A stretch of 64,000 bases of DNA from Diabrotica undecimpunctata (lineage: Eukaryota > Arthropoda > Insecta > Coleoptera > Chrysomelidae), in NCBI RefSeq assembly GCF_040954645.1, contig NC_092805.1:73393186-73457185 (forward strand), given 5' to 3'. The notes under the pieces are model-generated. The model was not told where the DNA came from. It was given only the letters and a program-made list of their open reading frames with translations, and did not search any database. Below, one piece after another: positions 29,068 to 41,140 of the stretch (the first letter of the stretch is position 1; every line of letters starts with the position of its first letter). Both the position numbers and the translations under genes were made by a program.

Positions 29068-32000
29068 GGGGGATAAAGGGGTAGAATACGAATACATGGA
29101 GTTGATTCCAGTTTACTCCAACTAGCCTCTTCTACTCAAATCCAACTCTCACCTTCACGCTGGTGTCTCCGTTAACTGAGCAACCCAGCTGGAGATCTGG
29201 TATCCAACCCGGGTGGAAAGTTGGGTCGGGAACTGATGAGAGTGGGTGAAATGGCCCTCCGAAAAGGGGGTTTGGCGTTGTGTTAACTACCCAACCCGGT
29301 AAAACCCTATAGTTACGAAATCGAAAGTCAAAAATGCCGGACGGAAATCTCGACGACGACCTATGCAACGAAATAAGGACCTGAAAAATGGAAATAATGA
29401 TCTTAATATATTTACCTGGAACGTTCGCACACTTAACGAACCTGGAAACATCCGCAAACTGTGTGACATATTAGCACAATATAATGCTGATATTACTGCA
29501 ATACAAGAAGTACGATGGACAGGCCATGGCATAATCCAAAAAGCAAACTACGATATATACTATAGTTGCCATACAACCAGACATGAATTTGGGACAGCCT
29601 TTATAGTCAATAATAAAGTCAAGCACTTGGTTATAGATTTTAAGCCGATAAATCCGCGAATGAGCCGCTTAAGGATCAGGGGCAAGTTTTTTAATATTAG
29701 CCTTATTAATGTACATGCCCCAACAGAGGACAAGCAAGACGAAGAAAAAGACAATTTCTATGATGAATTAGAAAGAACATATGACAATTGTCCCAGAAAT
29801 GACATTAAAATAGTAATCGGTGATCTGAACGCAAAAATCGCAAGGGAAGAAATATATCTACCGCACATTGGTAAATATAGTCTCCATAATAATACTAATT
29901 CGAATGGACACCGAGCAGTCACCTTCGCAGCCTCAAAGAACATGATCGTAGGAAGCACATGTTTTCTACACAAAAAAATACATATGGGGACTTGGACCTC
30001 GCCTGATGGATTGACGAACAACCAAATTGATCATGTGATCATAGATGCTAGACACTTCTCCAACCTTATGGATGTCCGCACCTATCGAGGCGCCAATATT
30101 GATTCAGATCATTTTCTAGTTGGCACAAGAATTCGGGCTAGAATCTCAAATGCGAAGGAGAGAAGTACCCAAACAAGGCGCCTTAATATTGAACTCCTCA
30201 AAAACCCACAAACGGTAGAAAGGTTTCAAAACTATATCGAAACTAAATACATAACTAAAGAGAATCTAACAATTAGTGAACAATGAGAAACGTGTAAAAA
30301 TTACATTAAAGACGCAGCAAATAACATTCTAGGGCCGCAAAGACCACCACCACGCAATGAGTGGTTCGATGCTGAGTGCGAGGACATTACAAGAAGAAAG
30401 AACAATGCATATAAACTGATGCAGCAAAGAAGAACCCGAGAAAAAGAACAAAAATATAAAGATCTCAGAAGAGAAGAGAAGTACATCCATCGAAGAAAAA
30501 AGCGAACTTATGAAAATAGAATATTGGAAGAACTTGAGGCATTAAAAAAGGGAAATCAAACAAGAAAATTCTATAAAAATCTAAATAAAGCAAGAAAAGA
30601 ATTTAAACCAAGGATCGGACTATGTAAGGATAAGGAGGGGCATATACTCAATACAAAAGAAGAAGTATTGAAAAGGTGGGTGGAACACTATAAAGAACTG
30701 CTTGCTATCGAAGTAGGAGATCCAAATCAATCACCCCCAGGAGCAAAGAACAATACACCATTGGAGCCTCCATCAATTCAGGAAGTACGGGATGCAATAA
30801 AACAATTAAAAAATAATAAATCTCCAGGAAGTGATGGTATACCCGCGGAACTTATTAAATGTGGAGGTGCTACTCTGACTAATCATATATATAAAATCAT
30901 ACTGAGAGCCTGGAATGAGGAACAAATCCCAGAAGAATGGTGTATTGGGATCGTTTGCCCGCTACACAAAAAGGGCGATGAATTAGAATGTAGAAACTAT
31001 AGGGGAATAACCCTCCTTAATACAGCATACAAAATATTTTCGAGTATTTTATATGGTCGCCTGAGTGAATATTCAGAGAAGCTTCTTGGCGAATATCAAA
31101 GTGGTTTTAGGCCTGGTCGATCAACAACAGACCAGATCTTTGTGCTAAGGCAAATACTGGAAAAAACCAATGAATTCAATATCGACACATACCATCTTTT
31201 CGTAGATTTTAAATCGGCCTATGATAGTGTCCTAAGAAATAAATTGTATGAAGCCATGGATGAATTCCACATCCCCGATAAACTGATAAGATTGGTTAAG
31301 GCTACAATGCGTAAAGTTGTTTGCAAAGTCGAAATACAGGGCGAAAAATCACAGGCATTTGAAACGCATGTTGGGCTGCGACAGGGAGATGCGCTGGCGT
31401 GTCTCCTTTTCAACATAGCTTTGGAAAAGGCGGTCAGGGATGCCCAAATACACAGCAGAGGAAACATTTTTAATAAATCATCCCAAATTTTGGCATATGC
31501 AGATGATGTTGATCTAGTTGCCCGCACAACACGCAAGCTAGAAGAAATGTATACCACCTTGTCAAACGCCTCAAAAAATATGGGCCAGCAAGTAAATGAA
31601 AATAAAACTAAGATAGTGGCATCAACACCCAATAATAGAGCCAGAAACATCGGCCACCAATTCACGGTTGATAATTCTACCTTTGAAGTGGTGGACAAAT
31701 TCACATACTTAGGCTCCCTGATCACCAAGGAGAACGTCATGACGGAAGAAATCAAGCGAAGAATAATCCTAGCAAACAAATGCTATTTTGGACTGAGTAG
31801 ACATATGAGAAGCTGAAACTTAAGCCAAAAAACAAAAATAACCATATACAAAACCCTTATACAACCAGTGTTGACATATGGGTCGGAGACATGGACCATT
31901 TCCAAGGCAGATGAAAATCTCCTGCTTATATTTGAACGAAGGATCCTGAGAAGAATATTTGGTGGCATCTGTGAAAATGGTGTTTGGAGAAGGAGGTACA

Positions 32001-32324
32001 ACTACGAGATATATCACAGATATAAACATATATTTCGTGGTAAAGACGTAGTATCCTTTATAAAAATAGGAAGACTAAGATGGGCAGGACATCTGGCAAG
32101 ATCACAGCAGAACAACCCTCCTAGAAGAATCCTTATGTCACAACCTGTGGGAAGTAGAAATAGGGGTAGACCAAAACTCAGATGGAGGGATGGTGTAGAT
32201 GAGGATGGTAGACAAATAGGCGCAGCAAACTGGTAACAGTTGGCAATGGATATAACTGACTGGCGTAATAGACTTGGGAAGGTCGAGGCTCTTTTATAGG
32301 GCTGTAGCACCAATGATGATGATG
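29068..32324 (+). mobile_element. RTE-clade LINE, near full length
   Basis: About 3.26 kb with endonuclease, reverse transcriptase and C-terminal region in one frame, a short GATGAT repeat tail, and the 13-bp duplication ATAAGTTGGGCAT (29055-29067 and 32325-32337), which lies inside LINE-C. Length and the single endonuclease-RT protein fit RTE elements. Confidence 0.9.
29363..32299 (+). pseudogene. RTE endonuclease-reverse transcriptase
   Basis: All parts lie in one frame from the ATG at 29363. Endonuclease: LNIFTWNVRTLNEPG, AIQEVRWTG, VIGDLNAKI, NNQIDHVIID, DSDHFLVG. RT: KSPGSDGIPAELIKCG, RNYRGITLLNTAYKI, GFRPGRSTTDQIF, HLFVDFKSAYDSV, GLRQGDALACLLFN, ILAYADDVDLV. C-terminus: LTYGSETWTISK, RRILRRIFGG, RNRGRPKLRWRDGVDED. 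The only breaks are stop codons: TGA 30284-30286, TGA 31814-31816 and TAA 32234-32236, after which the frame runs on to the final TAG 32297-32299. Each of the three can be explained by a single C-to-T or G-to-A change from a sense codon. Confidence 0.92.
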
Positions 32325-32813
32325 ATAAGTTGGGCATATTGGTACTTATTATTTCTCAGTATGTGGCCTAGGTATGATGTTTTTCTAACTTTTACTGTGT
32401 TAAAAAGTTCTCTTTCCTTGCCTATTCTATGCAGCACTTCTTCGTTTGAGGTATGCGATGTCCATGAAATTTTGAGTATTCTCCGGTAGATCCACATTTC
32501 AAAGGCCTCCAATTTATTTACGGTTGATGTTTTAAGGGTCCACGTTTCAACTGCATATAGAAGAGTCGACCAGACGTAGCATTTTGATAAACCTAGTCGA
32601 ATTTCGAGTTTTATTCGAGAATCACAAAGCAGTTTTTTTATTTTTTCGAAAGATTTTCTGGCCTGTTCTATTCTCGATCTTATTTCTAGATCAGGATTTA
32701 GGCTGCTATCGAACCAACATCCCAGGTACTTAAATCTATTGACCTGTTCTAAAATGTGCCCATTTATTGTGCAAGGTTGGTTGGTATTTTATATTATATA
32801 ATATTTTATATTT

Positions 32814-33419
32814 TATCTATTTATTTATTTTACATTATATGTATTTATTTAGGGGGTCGAATTTATCTAATAGTACAAAGTTTGAAAATTTTAATATAAT
32901 GATTGTTTTAATTAGGAAAATATTTGATGTTTTTTATAAGGTCATAACAGTAGCTATAAAATATTTTTCAGAATGTGACTTAGACGACAATTATTGTTAA
33001 TTTTAGTAAAAAATGATCTTGATAAAAAATTGCGATTGTAAAACACCTTAAAATCAAATGAAATTTAAATTTTTTAACTCTGCTTCTTTTTCGTGATTAT
33101 AAACCCAGCCATTGGAGTGTTGAAGGTAACATCTAATAACAGATCCATAAATAATTTGAAATTAGTGAAAAAATTGTCAAAAAGAAATATAAAAGAATGG
33201 AGAAAACTTGTACAAATATTAGCTGGAGCATAATCAAGACAAAAGATGCACCAACCTAGCCAGTCAGCATATTACATCACTAGTCTAGAAACGAAATGAC
33301 ACATAATACTCTAATAGGAAGAATGGTATTATAGAGAAAAAAATAAGAGATTATAAATAGAGTGTTATAAATAAAACAAAGTTTATTGTGCAAACGATTT
33401 ATTTTAGAATATAATAGAA
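32814..33419. other. AT-rich non-coding stretch
   Basis: No coding frame, repeat or RNA gene that I can support. Short frames here are low complexity. Confidence 0.45.
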
Positions 33420-34235
33420 ATAAGCTTTATTGCCACTGAAAATTGTACAAATTTATTGGCAAAGCTTGCAAACAGTTAAAAAAAATATCAATAACAATTA
33501 AAAATTACTAAAATTACATAAATCATCAATATCACAAAATAAAAGATAATAAAATATACAATCAATTTTCAAAATTTAACTAAAAAGCAAATTGCATAAT
33601 AAAACCTTACGAACTAGTTTATGAATAAGTTTCAGTTGCTGCATGTGATACCCAAATATATATAAAAATACTTTAGTTGCTTGTACCTAAACATACTGTA
33701 ATTCCTTAGTTAGTCGTTAAGAAACTCTTCCACTGATAGATATGCTTTTGTCAATATATGGCACTTAAGGAAAGAAGTTGTAGATTCAAGTTGTAAAGGG
33801 AGATGGTTGTATAATTTTTTTTGCCGAATATAATATAGATTTATTTACTAACTCAGTGGACGGGATCGGTAAATACACATCAAAGTTTGAATTTCTGGTG
33901 GAGTAGAAGGAAGTTAGGTCTTGCTGGAAAAACATGTAGTTGTTTACAAATTAAGCAAACAGTTTCTGGAATATATAAAGAGGGAAGAGTTAAAATCCCG
34001 TGAGTTTTTAAGTAGCCTCTGCAATGTGTTTTTCTACTGAGGCCAAAAAGATACCGTATTGCTCTTTTTGTAATTTAAAAATAACATCAGATTGGCCAAC
34101 TGTACTAGAACCCCAAAAAGGAAGGCCATATCGAAGATGAGACTCAAACAAAGAAAAATATGTTATTTTGGAAGATGCAAAATTGATTTCCTTCGGAACA
34201 GATCTTAGCTTGTTAATCGTGAATGTTAAGTAAGA
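33420..34235 (-). pseudogene. LINE 3' fragment (CR1/Jockey-like tail)
   Basis: The minus strand encodes LRSVPKEINFASSKITYFSLF, SHLRYGLPFWGSSTVGQ (in parts) and VIFKLQKEQYGIF, the C-terminal block found in many insect LINE ORF2 proteins, followed after a shift by degenerate sequence and a 3' UTR with AATAAA near 33430. It is fused at about 34235 to P-element transposase sequence. Confidence 0.7.
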
Positions 34236-34694
34236 GTGGACTTTACATTTTAACAAATTCAAAACCTCTGTAGTAAATCCTGGTTCAGCATTCAGTGAAC
34301 TATACCATTTTGATAAAGTTTTTACATGTGGTAAACAATTTAAAAACCGTTTCCTTAGGTATTGATATGCAGCGGCAGAATAAAAATGTAAAGTAAGAGC
34401 AAACTTTTTAATTTCAGGAGAATATTCCCTAGATACTGTTTGTTTTGTAGTTTTATTAAACAAACGATTAATTAATTGTTCATTTGGTCCAAATTGTTCC
34501 ATAATTGTATGGACTTGGTCTTCATTAAATACATTTTTTTTATAGCTCTTTTACGATACTACTCTACTTAAAAATTCTTTTCCGCTGAGCCCAAACCCTT
34601 TTTTGTAATCTCCGCACTAGTTTAGTTTTAAATATATTCTTAGCAGAAAGTATTTGGATTTGTCTTCTAAATTTCTTCTTTCGTGGAGTTTCTA
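34236..34694 (-). pseudogene. P-element/THAP9-like transposase fragment
   Basis: The minus strand has basic coiled-coil-like sequence (TPRKKKFRRQIQ, LQKRVWAQRKR) and then EYSPEIKKFALTLHFYSAAA, YLRKRFLNCLPHVKTLSKWY and NAEPGFTTEVLNLLKCK, a block conserved in P-element and THAP9 transposases just before the catalytic region. No THAP zinc finger is present. A TTTTTTTTAG precedes the block at 34695, compatible with a splice acceptor of a former exon. Several stops lie upstream of 34502. Confidence 0.72.
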
Positions 34695-35064
34695 AAAAAA
34701 AATAATAGATTTAGACTCTAATAATAAAACAATATATTTTTGACATTAAAAAATATTACAAAAAAATGTGACTTTTATAAATAGGTAAGTCATAGGCATG
34801 AAGTAAGCTTGGTAAGTTGGTACCCTACACACTTTTAATTTTCTACATTTCTTCTCAAAATAAATATACCTTCTTATGTATGTATGTTTCTGTCTATAGA
34901 GATCAAAACGTCAGTGAATAAATACGCAAATAAATATATTGTAGCTTGTTTATGTTATGCCATATCTTTACAAAGTACACTCATTGTGTTGCATTGACTT
35001 ACCTTCTAAACATGATGCTTTTCTTTTACCAGTGGGGGTATCTTTGGAAGTGGATGGATTTGGT

Positions 35065-35095
<31 letters not shown>

Positions 35096-35239
35096 CGTGG
35101 AATTTATGGCTTTGGCGAGAACCAATTAGCCAGACTATGTTAAATTGAATCATTAATTTGTGTAAAATGTTTCATAGTATCAGACCTGAGCATGATGTAT
35201 TCATTTGTTTTGTTAGTAATATATAAAATGTGTAAGGTG
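34695..35239. other. non-coding stretch with poly(T) run
   Basis: AT-rich sequence with a run of about 28 T at 35067-35094 (an A-rich tail on the other strand). No gene recognised. Confidence 0.45.
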
Positions 35240-35437
35240 TTTATATATATATATATATATTTTTTTTTTTTATTTTTTTTATATTTTTTTTTTTATTTTT
35301 TTTATATTTTTTTTTTTAATTTTTTTTTTCCGCGCTAGGGCGTCAACCCGGTTCATCCCCTCGGAGGTTTCAGCCCTCTTTGTGTGCTTTACGATTAGTT
35401 TCTTTCGCAGAATTGTATACAAAATTGGTTAGTAATT

Positions 35438-38400
35438 TTACAGTTTTAGTTTACAGTTTATGATGTGTTGATGAAGTACATAAAGGATATCATTATTTCC
35501 TGAAAAAATAATACAATTTAGGTCTATTGGAAGGTTTATCTTGTAGTGAATTAAGTTTTTGTATAGTTGATTAATGTTTACATTATTTATTGGACATTCA
35601 AGTAAAACATGTACTAATGTACCCATTTTACCACAACTACACAGTGGATCGTCTGTAATTTTCATTTTGTGCTTATAATAAGGTGTTAGTGCATGATTAG
35701 CACGTACTCGATTTATTGTGGCAACAAAGTTTCTGTTTGGTATTTTGTGAAACCATGGTTTTCTGGGAATTCTTTGTTGGTGTTTACAAAAGTTTGTTCC
35801 GGTTGTTGAAGCGTTGTGTAGGTTTTGCCACATCTCATTTATTTTGTTTCTTTGGTTTAAGAATAGGTCGGACGGGGGTAGTTTAAGATTTAGTTCTTCT
35901 CCTGATGTTGGGGCTGTTTTTGCTAAGGTATCTACTATTTCATTACCTGTTATACCCGCGTGTCCCTTTACCCATAGATATATGACGACTTTATTCTTGA
36001 TGTGTATCTCATTATGTAAATACAGGATATTTGCTTCAATATGGTTAACTGATCTATTTATGTTTACTTTTTTAAGTTTATCTACTGCACTTTTGCTGTC
36101 CGTACATATTATGAATTTGTCGTGGTTAGAGCCGAGTATGTATTTCATAGCTTGCACAATTGCTGTTAATTCTGCAGTGTATATGGAAGCTTCCTTTGGC
36201 AGAATAAATTTTTTGTCAGTATTTTCTTCCACATGGTAAAAGGCACAGCTGGTATATTCTTTTGACTTTGATCCATCAGTGAATATAGAATCATAGTTTG
36301 GCCAGTATTTGTTTTTTGTTTCGTTAAACTTTGATTGATTGAAACTTGCTACTTCTTGACTTTCAAAATAGTAGGTTCTAATTTCCCGTGAAAAAATTTG
36401 TTCTGGCGAGTAAATTAGAACCGGGGGGAGTTGGTTGGAATAAAGTATATCTGTAATGTCAAGTATTTCTGAGAAAGTTTCTACTATGAGGGGGGTTTTC
36501 TTGAAGTGCCAGTATCTATGGGTCAAAACTTGAACTGTTAGTGATTGTATACTATTGAGGTAAGAAGTTTTTTTGGAAATGGTTTTTATCACAAATTTTC
36601 TGCTCAATAGTTGTCTTCTTAGTTTAAGAGGAGGTTCCACAGCTTCAGCTTGCATAATATTTATGGGTGTTGACTTAAGATATCCCAGGCAAACTCTTAA
36701 GCATTTATTTTGTTGTATCTGATTTTATTTAGATGTGTATCTGCTGCTGTTCCATAGAGTTGACTTCCATAATCCATTATTGATCGTACCATTGTTTTGT
36801 AGAAAAGTAAAGCCGTATTTGGATCTGCTCCCCACTTTGCCCTACAAAACGCTCTTAAAATATTTATAGAATTACTTGTTTTTTTGATGATTTGGTGGAT
36901 ACAGTCCTTCCATAATAGTTTTCTATCTAGATGTAGGCCAAGATATTTTACAGAGTTGCTAATACGGAGTTTATATTTTCCTATTGTTAATGGTCTTTGA
37001 TAGTTGTTTCTATTTCTAGAGAAAATACATATATTGGTTTTGGACTCGGATATGGAAAGTCCCATGTTGTCTAGGCATTTTTGGATTTCTATAAATTCAG
37101 TGTTGATATTTTCTATACATTTGTCCTCTGATTTGTTACTGGTGTAAATAACAACATCATCGGCGTATTGAATAATTTTGGACTTACGTGATATAACATT
37201 TTCTATGTCCATTGTGTACAGGCTGTAGAGGATTGGGCTCAAGATACTACCTTGTGGTAATCCAGATCTACATATTCTTGATTCCGAAACTTCTTTATTT
37301 ATCTTTAAGGAAACTGATCGACTAGAGTAAGCTGATTTTATGAAGTTGGCAAAGGAGGTTGGTAGACCAATATTGATAAGTTTCTCTTCTAGTATATTTA
37401 TTTGAACATTATCATATGCTGAGGTGATATCCAAAAATGTAGCCAAAGTGTTGTATTTGTGTGTGAATCCTAGATAGATGTCATTTACTAGTATCGTTAG
37501 GGGTTCTAAGGAAGATCTTCCCATTCTAAAAGCATATTGTGAGTCAGGTAATATTTTTTCATTTTCTAGCCAATATTCAAGCCTGTTCTTTATCATTCTT
37601 TCCATGGTTTTAAATATACACGATGATAAAGCTATGGGTCTATATGAATCTGCATTTCCGTTCTGTTTTCCAGGTTTTTTGATAGGTACTACGATGTATT
37701 CTTTCCACATTGGTGGAAAAGGAATCTTTTTTATCCAAATCGAATTGAACAATTCTAACAGGGCTTTCTTATGGCCTAAGGGCATTTTATACAACATATT
37801 GTAAGAAATGTTATCCGCCCCGGGAGATTTATTATTTGTTGATTTAATGCATTGTTCGAGTTCCCATAATTGAAATAGTGATTGTAGAAAAGAAGTGTTT
37901 CTATTTACAGTAGCTATTTCTTGAGTAATGTTGTTTTCAACCCATGGGGGTGAGATTTTTGTGTGGAATTCATTTATCCAGTCTTCTTTGGGGTTTATTG
38001 GGGGTTTATTTACTTGTTTTCGGTTTTTATATCGGTTTACTTTGTTCCACACTTCTTTAATTGGTGTATTTTGATTTAGATTTTGGCAATAATTAATCCA
38101 GCTTTTTTTCTTAGTTTCTTTGAAAGTTTTTTTAGCTACTGCATCAAGTCTTTTATATTCTGTTAGATTATTAAGATTTGGAGCATGTGTGTAGGTTAAG
38201 TAAGCTTGTTTTCTTGCTTTAGCAGCTATGTTACAGGTTTCATTCCACCAGTCCTTCGAACAATGATTTCTATTTTGTGTGTTTGATTTTTGTAAGGGAA
38301 TTGCTTTGTTGGCAGCTTTGTTAATATTGTCGATAATGCCCATTAGTGATGATTTTGGTTCTGTAGCTTCAAGTGTAGCGGTGTATACATCCCAATTAGC

Positions 38401-39170
38401 AGCCTTGAGTCTCCATATGTTATGTTTTGTCTGTTTAATTTGCGCAAGCGGGCTATTCCTTCCAAATTGTATGTGTATTGGTAAGTGGTTAGAGCCATAA
38501 GGTTCTTCTAAAGTAGACCACGTAATTAGGTGCGTCAGATCCTGTGTACAGAGGGTCAAGTCTACAGCTGACTTCTTATTGTTTGCTAATGTAGGTGATC
38601 CGTCGTTCAAAATTACTAGGTTGCATTGTTCGATAGCTTCCAAAAGAGTCTTGCCATAGATATCGTCATATCCATCATTCCAAGCCAAACTATGTGCGTT
38701 AAAGTCGCCCCCAATTATGAATGGTTTTGGAATTTGTTCCAAAAAGTTGATCCACTGTTGTAATGATATTCTAGTTCTCGGTTTAAAGTATACTGAAACG
38801 AAGTAAATTTTTTTTTGTATAAATGGAAAATTAACCGAGATACAAGTATGCTCAAAGTTTATTGTAGTTGGAATTGAGACTTCTTGGTATATTAAGTCTG
38901 ATTTTAATAAAATGGCTGAGCCGCCGTACCCGTCGTCCCGGTCACAGCGAATATTGTTGAGGCCTTTAAAATTATAATATTTTCCTGCTTTAAACCATGT
39001 TTCCGATAGAAGTGCAACGGAGTAGTTGCCCCTATCTAGTAGATATTCTAGGTTAGTTTTATTAGAAACTGCTGAACGGCAGTTCCATTGAAGAATATTT
39101 ATTGAATGGTTGAGGTCTGAGAATGTGATGACGTGTTTCCATTTATAGTTAATTTGACTAAGTTTTCGAG
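35438..39170 (-). pseudogene. I-element ORF2: endonuclease, reverse transcriptase, RNase H
   Basis: Endonuclease from about 39110: NILQWNCRSAVSNK, ALLSETWF, FIIGGDFNAHS, SNHLPIHIQF. RT: NKSPGADNISYNM, SYRPIALSSCIFKTMERM, YAFRMGRSSLE, ATFLDITSAYDNV, GLPQGSILSPILY, IIQYADDVVIY. One frameshift near 36700-36730 puts the rest (CLRVCLGYLKSTP onward) in another frame. RNase H: SIFTDGSKSKEY, IYTAELTAI, CTDSKSAVDKL, VKGHAGITGNEIVD. C-terminal CCHC: CSCGKMGTLVHVLLEC. Apart from the single shift every catalytic motif is conserved, so the copy is young or was under selection until recently. Confidence 0.9.
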
Positions 39171-39317
39171 TTCTTCCTTATTTATATTTATACTTTTTGT
39201 TACTAAAACTTTTGTGACAATTTCTATAACTAATTCTAATATTGAATTTATCATGCTTAGGTCTGAAGGAGATGCAACTGAATTATTATTAATATTTCCT
39301 TTATAGTTAATACTGTC

Positions 39318-40637
39318 TTATATTCCTCCCTTAGGTAATTGAGATCTAGGGGAAGCTATAATTTCATTATGCAAAATTAATGTTGGATCTGGACTATTTG
39401 GTCTCTGTCTTTTAAATGTTCTAGAATTTGTATTATTTGAATTATTGTAAAATATGTTATTTGTTGACATTTGGTTAATTGAATTTGATGGGAGCTGGGT
39501 GGGTGTATAATTATTGGGATTTAATGGAGGGAAAGTTTTGAGGCAGGAAATGTTTGTAGTTTGTTCCGTATTAATGGTTGTTGCTTTTGCATAGGAGTTC
39601 CTGGGAAACTGTCTGTTGGCGTCTTGATAACTAATATTACTGGAAGACATAGCGTCTTTTACAAGTTTTTGACGTTGAAATTCCTGACACGCGCTCAAAT
39701 TTGTAGTAAAATGATTCCCCGAACAACTAAAACATTTTGGAGTTATATCGGTCGTTTTACACTCTTTTGTGTTGTGTGATTCCTGACATTTTTTGCACCT
39801 AGCTCTGCTCTTACATTGTCCCCCTGTATGTCCAAATCTTAGACAATTAAAGCATAATAGCACCTTCTGTTTATATGGCTCGACTTCCTTTAGTACCTTG
39901 TTGATTGTTACATATTTTGGTAGTACCTGTGACCTAAAACTAACTACACATGTTTTTGTTGGAATATATTGGGTACCTTTTTCATCTACTTGCCTCCTAT
40001 TTAATCTTTTGACTTGAATGACTTCAAATTTACAGTGTAAATCGTACATTTTGATTCTGTCTTTAACATACTCTACTGAAAATTCTGTGGAAATATCTCT
40101 TATTACGCCCTGTCTAACTACAAGAAACTTAGGAATGTATATGTCTAAATTATTTTTTGTAAATATTGCTTCATTTTTTTTAGATATGATATAGTTGGCC
40201 GATTTATAATCTTTAAATTTTATACGTATTTTATTTCTCCCTACTGCGTCAATGCTCACAATTTTTTCATCAATTTCTTTAAAATTTGTGATAATAATGT
40301 CACCTATCCTTAAAGCGTTTAACCTGCCTTTAAAATCGGGTGAATTATTTTCCAAATACACGTAATGAGGTCCCAAGTCGTTTTGTCGGTAAAGAAATTC
40401 CTCCCTTTTTGTTCCTACTTCTTTGTTTATGGTATTTGTTATTGAAGTGTGTACATTAGCAAAGTCATTATCGATAATGGGTTTATTATTTACAAGTTTT
40501 GTGGTACTTATCTGTATAACCGGAACCAGATTTTGAAATCCTAACAGCTCCTCGTTTGAAGATGATGCATGTTCTGTATCCATTTGGGTTTCTAAAACAT
40601 TGTTATCGGAGGCATCGCCTCCGCTAACTGCACTCAT
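39318..40637 (-). CDS. I-element ORF1, intact gag-like RNA-binding protein
   Basis: An open frame of 439 residues from the ATG at 40635-40637. Residues about 100-260 form an RRM-like/PRE-C2HC region (GDIIITNFKEIDEK, IRIKFKDYKSANYI). Zinc knuckles lie at residues about 265-320: CFNCLRFGHTGGQC, CKKCQESHNTKEC and a third, CFSCSGNHFTTNLSAC. The C-terminus is Asn/Pro-rich. Its role is to coat element RNA. It lies 150 nt upstream of ORF2, as usual for I-type elements. Confidence 0.88.
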   Translation of the reverse strand: MSAVSGGDASDNNVLETQMDTEHASSSNEELLGFQNLVPVIQISTTKLVNNKPIIDNDFANVHTSITNTINKEVGTKREEFLYRQNDLGPHYVYLENNSPDFKGRLNALRIGDIIITNFKEIDEKIVSIDAVGRNKIRIKFKDYKSANYIISKKNEAIFTKNNLDIYIPKFLVVRQGVIRDISTEFSVEYVKDRIKMYDLHCKFEVIQVKRLNRRQVDEKGTQYIPTKTCVVSFRSQVLPKYVTINKVLKEVEPYKQKVLLCFNCLRFGHTGGQCKSRARCKKCQESHNTKECKTTDITPKCFSCSGNHFTTNLSACQEFQRQKLVKDAMSSSNISYQDANRQFPRNSYAKATTINTEQTTNISCLKTFPPLNPNNYTPTQLPSNSINQMSTNNIFYNNSNNTNSRTFKRQRPNSPDPTLILHNEIIASPRSQLPKGGI

Positions 40638-40790
40638 AAGTTTTTAATGTCTTTCCGAATTTCGCTTTTTTATTTGGTGTAATTAATTTACTTTTAAAGT
40701 TCACGAAATATTTATTTATATAGCTAATTTATAAACACCGGTTTTAAAAACAAGCTTCTTTCTTACGCACGTCTAACTACCACGACGAAT

Positions 40791-41140
40791 GAAAGCTGAC
40801 TGGGATTTGGTGTTGAATTGGGTAATATGTCCTAGTCAAATCAAATTTCATTGGAATTGTAAGCTACATCAAATTCACCAACTCTAGACTACTAAATTAT
40901 GAAACAGCATATAAACATCTTGTCATATATTCTTAATAAGCTTTGGACAAAATTAAAATAAACATAATGCAAATAAACTTATATATCTTTGTCTAACAAT
41001 AAGCGATAATAGATTTCGAAAAAGCAAAAACTATCGCCCCCATCCGCTCCTTAAAATCGAGAATCATTCGTGAAGCTATCGAAATCGAAAAATGGCCTAA
41101 CAGCTTGAACACGCGCGATGACGCGAAACGATTGCCGGCA
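40791..41140. other. non-coding stretch
   Basis: No gene recognised. Confidence 0.4.

Larger units (their letters stand above)
28875..32797 (-). mobile_element. LINE-C fragment (hosts the RTE element)
   Basis: The minus strand encodes a LINE C-terminus: MWIYRRILKISWTSHTSNEE, VRKTSYLGHILRNNKYQYAQL (in parts), then, beyond the RTE insertion, KGKIEGKRGLGRKRLSW, LRNIRQWTGLNFEQLIRTAED, and a (GAA)n tail at 28875-28885. It is flanked by the exact 16-bp duplication ATAATATTTTATATTT (28859-28874 and 32798-32813). It is 5'-truncated at about 32797. Confidence 0.85.
35240..40790 (-). mobile_element. I-clade LINE (with RNase H), nearly intact
   Basis: Minus strand, 5' end near 40790: ORF1 40637-39318, ORF2 about 39170-35438, a 100-bp 3' UTR and an A-rich tail (35241-35330) of repeated A9-11 T A7-8 TAT units. 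An ORF2 with endonuclease, reverse transcriptase and C-terminal RNase H places it in the I group. Only one frameshift is seen. No convincing target duplication was found because the 3' flank is low complexity. Confidence 0.88.
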
